Shown: piece by piece, positions 1 through 10,300 of the stretch
Layout: each line of letters begins with the position of its first letter
How positions within the stretch are numbered: the first letter of the stretch is position 1
Assembly: GCA_963422465.1 (NCBI GenBank)
Contig: OY730171.1
Span: 4,546,202-4,610,201, forward strand
Length of the DNA: 64,000 nucleotides
Direction of reading: 5' to 3'
DNA from: Lichina pygmaea
Taxonomy: Eukaryota; Ascomycota; Lichinomycetes; Lichinales; Lichinaceae
Notes under the pieces: model-generated
Database searches by the model: none
What the model saw: only the letters and a program-made list of their open reading frames with translations
What the model was told of the DNA's origin: nothing
Made by a program: the position numbers and the translations under genes

Positions 1-3000
1 GTGTTGGAGTGCTTTCTCCGTGTTTGGTGAAGCTCTGCTTGGCATCCCGATGTTCACATGTTGTCCAAAATTGGCAAAAAATGGTGATTCCTTTGTTGAG
101 TCTGATCTGTGCTGGTTGATTGCCAGCTGTGCCACTGGTAATAACTGTACCCAATTGCTGTGGGTCTTGTTGATGTAATGCCGTAAGTAAGTCTCCAGAA
201 CTTGGTTCACTCACTCCGTCTGGCTGTCGGTTCGTGGGTGATAGACTGTAGACATTTTGGGTTTTGTTCCCATGGCTGCACTGATTGTCTTCCAGTAGTT
301 GGATGTGAAGAGTTTATCTCTGTCTGTAATGATTGTGATCAGAACTCCGTGGTCTCTGACCAATCTGTCCAGTAAGAGGTGTCCCAACTGTTCTGCTGTG
401 TGGGTCTCCTTGAACAGTACCACTATTAGATATTTTGTGAATCTGTCCACTATCACCATAATCAAGTTGTAGGTGATTCCTGTGACTGGGTCTTTGGACT
501 TGGGTAGCTTTGTGATGAAGTCTATTGACACGTCTTCCCACAGGCCTCTTGGTATCATGTTCAGGTGTCCTTCTCCGTATAGCTTATGTCTTCCATGTTT
601 GTTTTTCTGGCATAGTAGACACTTGCTGATGTAGTTTGTGATATGTTGTCGGAGGTTAATGACATTGTTCCCTGCCTGTTGGATAAGGTCTGTGGTCTTG
701 GAGATTCCTGGGTGACCATGTGCTGGATTATCATGGTAGTTCCTTATTAGTTCTTCAGTGTCTTCTGCTGTGAGCTTGTTGATCTGTGGTTGAGGCACCA
801 GGTTTCCTTGCTGGTCCTGCTGTAAGATCATTCCTTGGCGTTCATCATCTTCCATGTGGTCTTTTCGTCAGCTTAGTGCGTCTGCTCTCCCATTGTCTCA
901 TCCAGGGGTGTACAAGATCTTGCACTTATGTTGCCCTAGGAGTTCAGCCCATCTGACTTGCCGTCTGTTCAGCTTCTTGGTTGTCGTGAACGTTGTCAGA
1001 TTCTTGTGGTCTGTGAGAATGGTGAGTTCGGAACTACTTTCCGCGTACACTCTCCAGTGTTCGAGTGTGTTGACGACTGCCAGTAGCTCTTTATCGTGGA
1101 TATCATAGTTTTGTTCTGCTTGTGTTATTTTTCGTGAGTAGTAGGCAACTGGGTGCCACTTGCTGTCTGCCTGTTGGCATAGACATGCTCCCACTGCCTG
1201 ATCTGAAGCATCTGTCTCAATTTGTGTCGGTTGGCCTGTCTTGAAGTTGAGGAGAACTGGTTCCTTGGCGCAAGTGTCCTTGAGCTGTTGGAATGCTTTT
1301 TGTTGTCTCTCCGTCCACCAGTACTCCACGTCCTTCTTCGTGAGTTCTGTCAGTGGTGTTGCCATCTGTGAGTAGTTCTTGATGAACTGTCAGTTGAAGT
1401 TGGCAAATCCTAGGAAGGCTTGTACTTCCTTAACTGATGTCGGTGTTAGCTATTGCTGAATCACTTTGATTTTCTCAGGGTCAATCTTGATCCCTTCGAT
1501 CTCTATGATGTATCTGAGGAATTCAACTTCTGGTTTGTTGAACTCGCATTTCTTTGGGTTGAGCTTGAGCCCTGCCTCTTGTAGGCATCGTAGAACATCC
1601 TTCACATGTTTGGTATGTTCTTGTTGCGTGTTTGAGTAGACAAGAATGTTGTCCAGGTAGGCGATAGCTGTTTGGTCTAGGTGTGCTCTGATGATGTTGT
1701 TGATCAATGCTTGACATGTTGCTGGTGTGTTTGTGAGTCTGAATGGCATAACCAGATACTTGTAGTGTCTGTATCAGGTTCTGAAGGCTGTCTTCCATTC
1801 TTCTCCTCCTTTCATGCGTATCAGGTTGTATGCTCCTTTCAAGTCCAGCTTGGTAAAGATTGTAGCTTGGCTGATCCTGTCTTGTAGTTCGTTCACATTT
1901 GGCAACAGATATCAGTTCTTGATGGTAATGTTGTTGAGTTTCCTGTAATCCACACAAAGTTGAAGACTTCCGTCTTTCTTTGGTGCAAATAGTATCAGGT
2001 ATCCTGCTGGCAATTGAGATTCTTGAATGAAACTCTTTTTCAGGTTTTCCTCCAGGTACTCGCAAAGTACTTGGAGCTCTTTCTCTGATAACTGGTAAAT
2101 TGGTCCAAATCCTGGCTCCATCCCTGGTTGCAACTTGATCTCATGATCCCAAGGTTGGTGCTTAGGCAACGCTGCTGTTGTTGTCTCTTCCTGAAAGAGG
2201 TTATCATACCCAGGTCAGTACTCTTCAGGGATCTCCAGAGGGTTAACAACTTCCTCTCTCTTCATCTCTGACTGTTTGGCCACCTGGTTCCGGGGTGTGC
2301 CTGTCGAGGCGGACCTCTTCTCTTGAGAGTTATCCTTTCTGTTGGTGAGGTTCCACTGAGGACTCCTTCCCTCATCTGTCCACACCTTCTGCGGCTGGTA
2401 ACAGGTCTGAGCTGTGTTGTTAGTGCAGTTCCTAAACGTGAGTACTCCTGTCTTCCAGTTAACAACTGGGTTGTGCTTCTTTAGCCAAGGCATCCTCAAA
2501 TAGATATCCTGAGTGGCTAACTCGACAATATCAAGGTGGATCCTTTCAGCATGGTGTCCGGTAACCATTTCCATTGGCTGTGTCTCATGGCAGACTAGCT
2601 CTGTCTGTCCATTTGCCATCGCGAGCTGATAGGGCTGCTGCTTGCGTCTCCTTCCAGTGCCGAGGGTGTCGTAAAGTTGTCTTGAAATGTAGTTCCCACT
2701 GGCTCCAGAGTCAACAAGTGCGTATGTCTGTACTGGCGTGTTGGCGTGTAGTGACACAGGCAATCGCAGGTGCTTTGTGTTGCTAGGGGTCATGTTGTTA
2801 AGCTCCCGATGTCACCCCTTGACAAGGGAGTTCAGTCTTTTCCTGATTGAAGTGTCTTTCCACTGACTGGGCAATGGGTCCAGCCATTCCCATCAGTCCT
2901 GAGGAATCTGTTCATGAATTTGTCTTGCTGATGCTTGTCACATCCAGGCTTGAGGCAGTACTGCCAATTGTTGACGTAGCAGTTGTGGTTGTTGCCTTGC

Positions 3001-4331
3001 TGTAGAAACATGAGGTGTTCGTGCCAATCATGTGTGTGCCCGGGGAATGCAGTGTGTTGGTGTTTGTCCCAAAGATGGATCTCACACGCATCCTTCTCGC
3101 AATTGACCCAATGCTTGTGGCAGGTGGTGTGGTAGGGTGAATGTCCTCCGTACCTTCGTAGTTGTTCGTGGTAGGTGCAGTAGTGCTTTGTGCAAAACCT
3201 CCACTGTAGTTCGCCGTGCCGTAGATTTTGTGAGTCCATGCTGTAAGCATAGCTTCCTCGTGGTATTTCTTCTTTGATAGACACGGGTTTGTCTTGGTCC
3301 CTATCAGAGGTGGTTAAGGGCTCCTGTCCCTTGTCCTGACCTGTCAGTTCTGGTAGGTCCTTGCCTCCTGATGTTGCCAGTTGGTGGGCTGCTTCCAATG
3401 TCTGATCGTAGTTGTCCCATTGTTCAAGGGATAGCTGAGCCTCTCCTGGTGGGTCCTCTGGCTTGATGACATTCCAGTCTCTGTCGAGCGTATTAAGTTG
3501 CTGTCAGTGCACCTTGTTCTTTGAACGACAGTCTTTCACCATGTGGCCTAGCTTGCCACAGGCATAGCACTTCAGTGCTTTCCTCTTTTTGTTGTTCCTT
3601 CCCTTCGTGAACCTTCCCTTGTGGTGGACTGCATCCAGTTCCATGGGTGCATAGCCATATGGATCATGTGGCGGTGCCTTGTTAGGCAGCTTGTAGTGGT
3701 TGCTCACATGCCATGCGGGGTGGCTGTATCCTCCATTGTGGTGTTTTTCCATCACTCACTCGAATAGTTTGTCATCAATGTTGATTGCTTGTGTGATGAG
3801 TTCATCCAGTGTGTCAACCACTTGTCCATCGAAGGTGATTTCATCCTTCACGTTTTCCTTGAGTCCACGTCAGTACATGACCATCAGGGTGTTGTCATCC
3901 CAGTCAGTCAGTACTAAGTATTGTTTGAACTGCGTGGTGTACTCTGCGGCTGAGCGTTGTTGTTTGATGTGCTGGATCATTTGTATAGCCACTTTGTCTT
4001 TGTTAGATGGTCCAAGGATCCTTTTGATCTTGTCCTTGAATCACGTCCATTTTGTCATCCATTCTGTTGTGCCGTCATGGTCTCTGTTTCCTGAGAGATG
4101 TTTGTTGACGTAGGGCTTGACCCATTGATAAGCATTGCCTCTCATGTAAGTGGTTGCAAAGAGGGGCCACTTTTCCTTAGGCAGCTTCGTCTCTGGTTGG
4201 AATTGAAAGTAGACTTGGAGTTGCATGAGCCAGTCGTTGACCTTGTTTCTTTCACTGTAGAACAGGTCTGGCTTGGCGACACTAATCTTTCCATCTGGGA
4301 AGTTGGGGTTGGTTGCTCCTGAGGTACTCAT
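1..4331 (-). pseudogene. gag-pol fossil of gyp-1a
   Basis: Gag begins at 4329-4331 (MSTSGATNPNFPDGK). A CCHC knuckle (CYACGKLGHMVKDC) lies near 3540-3590, a Cys/His-rich segment at 2832-3398, a retropepsin-like DSGASG segment near 2690-2730, reverse transcriptase at about 1450-2170, RNase H at about 900-1365 and the integrase core at about 211-855 (DFITKLPKS, TDRDKLF). This order is that of Ty3/Gypsy polyproteins. It is decayed and treated as a fossil. Open frames on the opposite strand here are shadows of pol. Confidence 0.9.
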
Positions 4332-4349
4332 CCTTGAGGGTCTTCAAAG

Positions 4350-4949
4350 TGTTGCGGTCTGTACCGTACTGTCCTATCCGAGTATAGGATTAGGGCGAGA
4401 GGTGGAAGGCAGGTTGGTTCTCGCAGGAGAGGAGTGTCAAGGAGTGCGAAGGGGTTTGGTGGAACGTGGTGGTGGTGACACCTGATCAACAGCTTCGTGC
4501 AAAGGATTGTATTGAAGTAGATCTAGTTGTCTGGATCACAACATGAGTTGAAGACGATTGTTCCATAAGGGAACTATCGCCAGACTATATAGTGCTGGCC
4601 TGTCAAGATGATCGAGATTGTCTTGACAGTCTTGACGTCAAGACGGGTGAGATTGTCTTGACAGTCCCACCATGTTATGCACCCTGCGTCAAGACTGGTA
4701 AGATTGTCTTGATGCTTCATGCATCCTGCGTCAAGACTGGTGAGATTGTCTTGATGCTTCATGCATCCTGCGTCAAGACTGGTGAGATTGTCTTGATGCT
4801 TCATGCATCCTGCGTCAAGACTCCTGTGTGTGTCTCGACAGTCACGTGACCCCTTGTTGGTTGGTCACTTGACTTCCATGGTGTCCTCTTGCCTGGCCCG
4901 CGGCCTGATTGCCTATAAATAAGTGGCTCCTATCCCCTGGGTCGTAACA
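4350..4949 (-). repeat. 5' LTR of gyp-1a (600 bp)
   Basis: The LTR begins (plus strand) TGTTGCGG and ends GTAACA, matching the other gyp-1 LTRs base by base at both edges. It contains a sense TATA-like CTATATAG, an antisense-pointing CTATAAATAA about 35 bp from the outer edge, and a tandem array with a perfect 16-bp palindrome at 4629-4644. Confidence 0.95.
4676..4821. repeat. Tandem array in gyp-1a LTR, about 42-bp unit
   Basis: Three to four copies of a unit of about 42 bp. Each holds CTGCGTCAAGAC, GATTGTCTTGA and TTCATGCA. CAAGAC and GTCTTG are inverted partners, so every unit can fold on itself or bind a dimeric factor. Just outside the array, GTCTTGACGTCAAGAC (4629-4644) is a perfect palindrome. 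Copy number differs between gyp-1 LTRs. Confidence 0.85.
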
Positions 4950-6254
4950 AACCATCTTATGCACAGGCAGCTGCAAAAACTTCCTCTGCTCAAATTCCAC
5001 TAGCTTCCAGAATTCTCAAAAAGGTTCTGGTACACCCTGGGCACCAGACTCCAGACATAGCCAACAGAACCCATGTCCAGCTCTTCCAAGCTCTCCAAGA
5101 CAGACTCCCAAGCCTTTATAACAAACAGATCAGAGCAGTGAGAAAACTCCCATCAGAGGATATTCTTATTCACACAGAGAGCCAGGAAACTAAGCTTTTT
5201 CTGGAAAAGGATTCCTCCTGGACTGCAACTATCTTCAACACAAAGACAATAGTCCAGCCCAAGAGATTCCCAGTTCTGGTTCATGGAGTCAGAACAGCAG
5301 ATTTTTGATTTTGATTTGATTTGATTCTTACACTGATTCGGCTGTTAAGCCATGCAGAACTTCTTGAAGGATTTTTGTCTCTGGTAGACTTGACTCGGGG
5401 ACCTCACGCATTTACTGTACACCCTGTGGTTTGTAGTGTACGTACTGTGGGAAAACCCCAAACCCTGTAGGGGAAATAGGAAAACCACAGTAATGAGAGT
5501 TTTGTGGATCTTGACAGATATTGGGTGAGCTATTTCTTGGGGGTTTTCATACATCTTGCGAGGAGTACATCTTAGACAAGTTCTATGAATCTCAGGGGTT
5601 TTTGTGGCAGAATGTGGGGTGGGTCAGATTCAAACTGACGACTAGTTTAGTCAGGTTCTCCAGGCCTGACACCACTAGTTCCGGGTCATGGGTGCCACGT
5701 AGTGGGAAACTCTCACCAGCTTCCCGCTACACTATGCCACCCCCAGAACAGCAGATATCCAGCCAGAGAATCTGGAGGACACCTGCAAAAAAATCCAGAC
5801 TAGCAACCCTTCTCTTGGCAAACAGATCACTATTCTGAGAGCATATTGGTCCAAGAAATCCATAGCTCAAAAGAAACAGGTCACCTCTCTCCACCTGGAT
5901 CTCTCTACTCCCCAACAGGCCAATCTTCTTATTGAGAATAGACGTGCTGGGACACAGACTACATGAAGTGGAACTCTTTCTGGCAAACACAGTTATTGCA
6001 CAATACTTCAAGTGCTTTGGCTATGGCCACCAAGCTCATGCCTGCAGGAACAGAACTGCCTGTGGAGCATGTGGTGGACAACATGAGAGGAGAGCATGCC
6101 CAATTCCTGAAAACTTGCTGAAACCAAAATACTGCAATTGCCAGGGATCTCACCCAGCCTGGGCTAGCACATGCCCAGTATGCCAGGAAGCAGCCAAGAG
6201 AGCCAGGGAAGCTTGGATTTCACGCCCAGGGAAGTATGAGATCCCAATCTCTAC
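4950..6254 (+). pseudogene. LINE-A ORF1 (Gag-like, CCHC) remnant
   Basis: The C-terminal two thirds of the LINE ORF1 nucleic-acid-binding protein. Three Cys/His motifs appear at about 6005-6180 (CFKCFGYGHQAHAC, CGACGGQHERRAC, CNCQGSHPAWASTC), as in LINE-B ORF1. The frame is interrupted by the SINE at 5303 and by a 2-bp deletion near 5945, relative to LINE-B, which changes frame just before the zinc knuckles. The same deletion is present in LINE-C. ORF1 resumes after gyp-1b at 12825 and ends at 13047-13049. Confidence 0.88.
5303..5743 (-). mobile_element. tRNA-derived SINE with 13-bp TSD
   Basis: A 441-bp insertion in LINE-A ORF1, flanked by perfect direct repeats CAGAACAGCAGAT (5290-5302 and 5744-5756). 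On the minus strand the head starts exactly with GGGGTGG, which pairs fully with CCACCCC (5616-5622) as a 7-bp acceptor stem. Next to it is a complete T arm (5623-5639): 5-bp stem GTCAG/CTGAC and 7-nt loop TTTGAAT. An A-box-like TAGTGTAGCGG lies at 5724-5734 and the B-box region at 5625-5635. The 3' end (TTCTGCATGGCTTAACAGCC, then CAGTGTAAGAATCAAAT and an A-rich tail) matches the LINE 3' ends in this window. The body between head and tail is unrecognised. Only one copy is seen here. Confidence 0.88.
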
Positions 6255-6836
6255 TGTTGTGGTCTGTACTGTACTGTCCTATCCAAGTATAGGATTAGGG
6301 CGAGAGGTGGAAGGTGGGTTGGTTCTCGCAGGAGAGGAGTGTCAAGGAGTGCGAAGGGGTTTGGTGGAACATGGTGGTGGTGACACCTGATCAACAGCTT
6401 CGTACAAAAAGGATTGTATTGAAGTAGATCTAGTTGTCTGGATCACAACATGAGTTGAAGATGATTGTTCTATAAGAGAACTATCACCAGACTATATAGT
6501 GCCCAGTTCGTGAGCACAGTGAGCTCTGCTCACTTTGCTCACTTGGTGAGATCAGTGAGCTCTGCTCACTTTGCTCACTTGTTCATGCACGCTGCAGCAA
6601 GCTGGGTGAGCTCTGCTCACTTTGCTCACTTTTCATGCACGCTGCGGTGAGCTGGGTGAGCTCTGCTCACTTTGCTCACTTGTTCATGCATATGCATGCT
6701 GCGGTGAGCACCCCCCAGTTTGTCTCGCCGGTCACGTGACTGGTTCCTGTGTCACACTGCCTGGTACTTCTGTCCAGTATCCTGTCTGCTGCTTTCTGTG
6801 AGTATATAAAGACTGTGTTTCTCCTGGGTTGTAACA
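6255..6836 (-). repeat. 3' LTR of gyp-1b (582 bp)
   Basis: TGTTGTGG...GTAACA, next to a purine-rich tract (on the minus strand) at the internal side. It contains about three units of the GTGAGCTCTGCTCAC array. It is shorter than its partner mainly because it has fewer repeat units. An antisense-pointing TATATAAA lies at 6803-6810, 34 bp from the inner edge. Confidence 0.94.
6803..6810 (+). promoter_or_regulatory. Antisense-pointing TATA box in gyp-1b 3' LTR
   Basis: TATATAAA on the plus strand starts 34 bp before the LTR/internal border and faces the antisense open frame at 6880. The surrounding LTR sequence differs from that of gyp-1a/c/d, yet a TATA sequence is kept at the same distance, which suggests function. 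Promoter activity is inferred. Confidence 0.5.
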
Positions 6837-6879
6837 CTATCCTCCTCTCCATCTTTCATCATCTTGATGAAATCTGGTC

Positions 6880-7380
6880 ATGCCTCCAAAGTCACATGCG
6901 ACTGTTAGCTGAACTCAGCTTGCTGCTCAAATCTGCGATCAGGGTTTTGTTTTGTGTACACCCTGCGACTTTTGTGTTCTCTGTAGTTGTCTGTGCTTCC
7001 AGATGTCAGGAGAAGATGATAAGTTGAAATGTGCTGTGTGCACTCAGTGCGGAAGGTCTTGTGTCTCTGTGTTCTGGGAATCTCTGAACATGTCCCGGGA
7101 CAACCTCTGTGAGGATGTGGCCACTGACAAGGCAACACATGACACACTCTTTGAACAACTTGCCACGGTGCAGGCTTGTCTGTCTCAGAAGTGAAAGGTG
7201 TTGGAGGGTGCTGAGGTCTGTGCAAGGCAGAAGCTTCAGTGCTTGATGAAAGAGATAGAGTCAGATGGTGAGGATTTGACTTGATCAGTCATTGACATGT
7301 CCCTCCTGCAGGCTGAGCTGTTCAGTCCTACTCCTGCTGAAACTGTCGCAGAAGAAGCTGGCAGTTCACAAGGTTCTTGA
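6880..7380 (+). pseudogene. Antisense accessory frame of gyp-1b (Cys-rich plus coiled coil)
   Basis: This frame lies between the 3' LTR and the end of pol on the strand opposite gag-pol. The equivalent segment is 501 bp in gyp-1b, gyp-1c and gyp-1d, with no length change. The N-terminal half has closely spaced cysteines (CAVCTQCGRSC at about 7036-7065); the C-terminal half is rich in Leu, Glu, Asp and Lys like a coiled coil (LNMSRDNLCEDVATDK region). It overlaps the 3' end of pol tail to tail. Function is unknown; a zinc-binding, dimerising protein is an inference. Similar uncharacterised frames occur beside fungal Gypsy elements, to my knowledge. This copy is decayed. Confidence 0.65.
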
Positions 7381-10300
7381 GTAGTTCCCAGGTATTTTCC
7401 GAGTCTGGGTATTCTTTCCACTTGACAAGGTATTGCTGACCTTTCCTAGCCAGGATCTGTTCAACTTCAAACTCTTGTTCTTCTTCGGGTTGATAATAGA
7501 ATGTTTCCTGCAAGGGTGTGCTCTGGTCGGCTGGTTTAATCATTGATATATGAAAGTTTGGATAGACTCTGGCATCCCTTGGTAGTTGTATCTTGATGTT
7601 GACTGGTCCTGTTTTTTCTTTGACTGAAAATAGTCTGACCTTGATGTTGTCAAGTTTCTTTGTCTTTGGTTTCTTTGTTTTCCAGTTTCTTGTGAGGAGG
7701 TAGACTTTATCCCCCTTCTTTAGCTGAGGTGCCATTTTCAATTTCTTGTCTATTTGACATTGCATTCTTTCTGAGGTCTCTTGAAGGTAGTGCCTCATTA
7801 TCGTGTACGTTTGTTGTAGGAGCTTGTCATGTTGGAGTACTTTCTCTGTGTTTGGTGAAGCTCTGCTTGGCATCCTGATGTTCACATGTTGTCCAAAATT
7901 GGCAAAAAATAGTGATTCCTTTGTTGAGTCTGATCTGTGCTGGTTGATTGCCAGCTGTGCCACTGGTAATAACTGTACCCAATTGCTGTGGGTCTGGTTG
8001 ATGTAATGCTGTAAGTAAGTCTCCAGGACTTGGTTTGCTCACTCTGTCTGGCCATCAGTTTGTGGGTGATAGGCTGTAGACATTTTGGGTTTTGTTCCCA
8101 TGGCTGCACTGATTGTCTTCCAGTAGTTGGATGTGAAGAGTTTGTCTCTGTCTGTAATGATCATGATTGGAACTCCGTGGCCTCTGACCAATCTGTCCAG
8201 TAAGAGGTGTTCCAACTGTTCTGCTGTGTGGGTCTTCTTGAATAGTACTGCTATTAGATATTTTGTGAATCTGTCCACTATCACTATAATCAAGTCGTAG
8301 GTGATTCCTGTGACTGGGTCTTTGGACTTGGGTAGCTTTGTGATGAAGTCTATTGACATGTCTTCCCACAGGCCTCTTGGTATCATGTTCAGGTGTCCTT
8401 CTCTGTATGGCTTATGTCTTCCATGTTTGTTTTTCTGGCATAGTAGACACTTGCTGATGTAGCTTGTGACATGTTGTCAGAGGTTAATGACATTGTTCCC
8501 TGCCTGTTGGATAAGGTCTGTGGTCTTGGAGATTCCTGGGTGACCATGTGCTGGATTATCATGGTAGTTCTTTATTAGTTCTTCAGTGTTTTCTGCTGTG
8601 AGCTTGTTGATCTGTGGTTGAGGTACCAGGTTTCCTTGCTGGTCCTGCTGTAAGATTATTCCTTGGTGTTCATCATCTTCTATGTGGTCTTTTCGTCAGC
8701 TTAGTGCATCTGCTCTCCTGTTGTCTTGTCCTGGGATGTACAAGATCTTGAACTTGTGTTACTCTAGGAGTTCAGCCCATCTGACTTGCTGTCTGTTTAG
8801 CTTCTTGGTTGTTGTGAACATTGTCAGATTCTTGTGGTCTGTGAGAACAGTGAGTTCAGAACTGCTTTCTGTGTACACTCTCCAGTGTTCAAGTGTGTTG
8901 ACAACTGCCAGTAGCTCTTTGTCATGGATATTATAGTTTTGTTCTGCTTATATTATTTTTTGTGAGTAGTAGGCAACTGGGTGCCACTTGCTGTCTACCT
9001 GTTGGCATAGACATGCTCCCAATGCCTGATCTGAAGTGTCTGTCTTGATTTGTGTTGGTTGGCCTGTCTTGAAGTTGAGGAGAACTGGTTCCTTGGCGCA
9101 AGTGTTCTTGAGCTGTTAGAATGCTTTTTGTTGTCTCTCTGTCCACCAGTACTCCATGTCCTTCTTTGTGAGTTCTGTCAGTGGTGTTGCCATCTGTGAG
9201 TAGTTCTTAATAAACTGTCAGTTGAAGTTGGCAAATCCTAGAAAGGCTTGTACTTCCTTAACTGATGTCAGTGTTGGCCATTGCTGAATTACTTTGATTT
9301 TCTCAGAGTCAATCTTGATCTCTTCAATCCCTATAATATATCTGAGGAATTCAACTTCCAGTTTGTTGAACTTGCAGTTCTTTGGGTTGAGCTTGAGCCC
9401 TGCCTGTTGTAGGTATCGTAGAACATCCTTCATGTGTTTGGTATGTTCCTGTTGCGTGTTCAAGTAGACAAGAATGTCATCCAGGTAGGTGATAGCTGTT
9501 TGGTCCAGGTGTGCTCTGATAATGTTATTGATCAATGCTTGACATGTTGCTGGTGTGTTCGTGAGTCTGAATAGCATCACCAGATACTTGTAGTGTCTGT
9601 ATCAGGTTCTGAAGGCTGTCTTCCATTCTTCTCCTTCTTTCATGCGTATCAGGTTGTATGCTTCTTTCAAGTCCAGCTTGGTAAAGATTGTAGCTTGGCT
9701 GATCCTGTCTCGCAATTTGTTTGTATTTGGCAACAGATATCAGTTCTTGATAGTAATGTCATTGAGTTTCCTGTAATCCACACAAAGTCAAAGACTTCCA
9801 TCTTTCTTTGGTGCAAATAGTATCGGGTATCCTGCTGGCGATTGAGATTCTTGAATGAAACCCTTTTTCAGGTTTTCCTCCAGGTACTCGTGAAGTACTT
9901 GGAGCTCTTTCTCTGATAACTAGTAAATTGGTCCAAATCCTGGCTCTGTCCCTGGTTGCAACTTGATCTCATGATCCCAAGGTTGGTGCTTAGGCAACAC
10001 TGCTGTTGTTGTCTCTTCCTGAAAGAGGTTATCATACCCAGGCCAGTACTCTTCAGAGATCTCCAGAGGGTTAACAACTTCCTCTCTCTTCATCTCTGAC
10101 TGTTTGGCCACCTGGTTCTGGGGTGTGCCTGTCAAGGCATACCTCTTCTCTTGAGAGTTGTCTTTTCTGTCAGTGAGGTTCCACTGAGGACTCCTTCCCT
10201 TATCTGTCCACACCTTCTGCGGCTGGTAACAGGTCCAAGCTGTGTTGTTAGTGCAGTTCCTAAACGTGAGTACTCCTGTCCTCCAGTTAACAACTGGGTT

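Larger units (their letters stand above)
1..4949 (-). mobile_element. gyp-1a: Ty3/Gypsy chromovirus, family 1, 3' part outside window
   Basis: Minus-strand LTR retrotransposon. From right to left it reads 5' LTR, gag, zinc knuckle, Cys/His region, protease, reverse transcriptase, RNase H and integrase; the chromodomain and 3' LTR lie beyond the left edge. It is broken, with on the order of ten interruptions. It sits in LINE-A: the LINE sequence resumes directly after its LTR at 4950, where AACCA is the likely right-hand target copy. LTR and coding sequence match gyp-1c and gyp-1d closely, so it belongs to the same subfamily. Confidence 0.95.

Noticed and set aside
2912-3250. A 112-130 codon Ser/Thr-rich open frame overlapping the Cys/His region in all four gyp-1 copies (also 10740-11078, 21928-22320, 48310-48702)
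   Set aside because: It lies in an alternative frame of a strongly similar coding region. Openness in copies of one recent family is not independent evidence, and the composition is that of a frame-shifted reading of Cys/His/Gln-rich codons.
3700-4113. A 137-codon plus-strand frame opposite gag, repeated in other gyp-1 copies (11528, 22716, and minus 47501)
   Set aside because: Shadow of gag: low-complexity Ser/Leu/Cys reading, no own promoter or start context, no domain.
4676-4821. Regular direct repeats with dyad symmetry, superficially CRISPR-like
   Set aside because: Unit about 42 bp without variable spacers, inside an LTR of a eukaryotic retrotransposon; same type of array in every gyp-1 LTR.
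5616-5743. Possible tRNA gene on the minus strand
   Set aside because: Acceptor and T arm are good, but the interior is 128 nt long without a convincing anticodon arm, and the unit sits inside a TSD with a LINE-like tail, so it is a SINE head.
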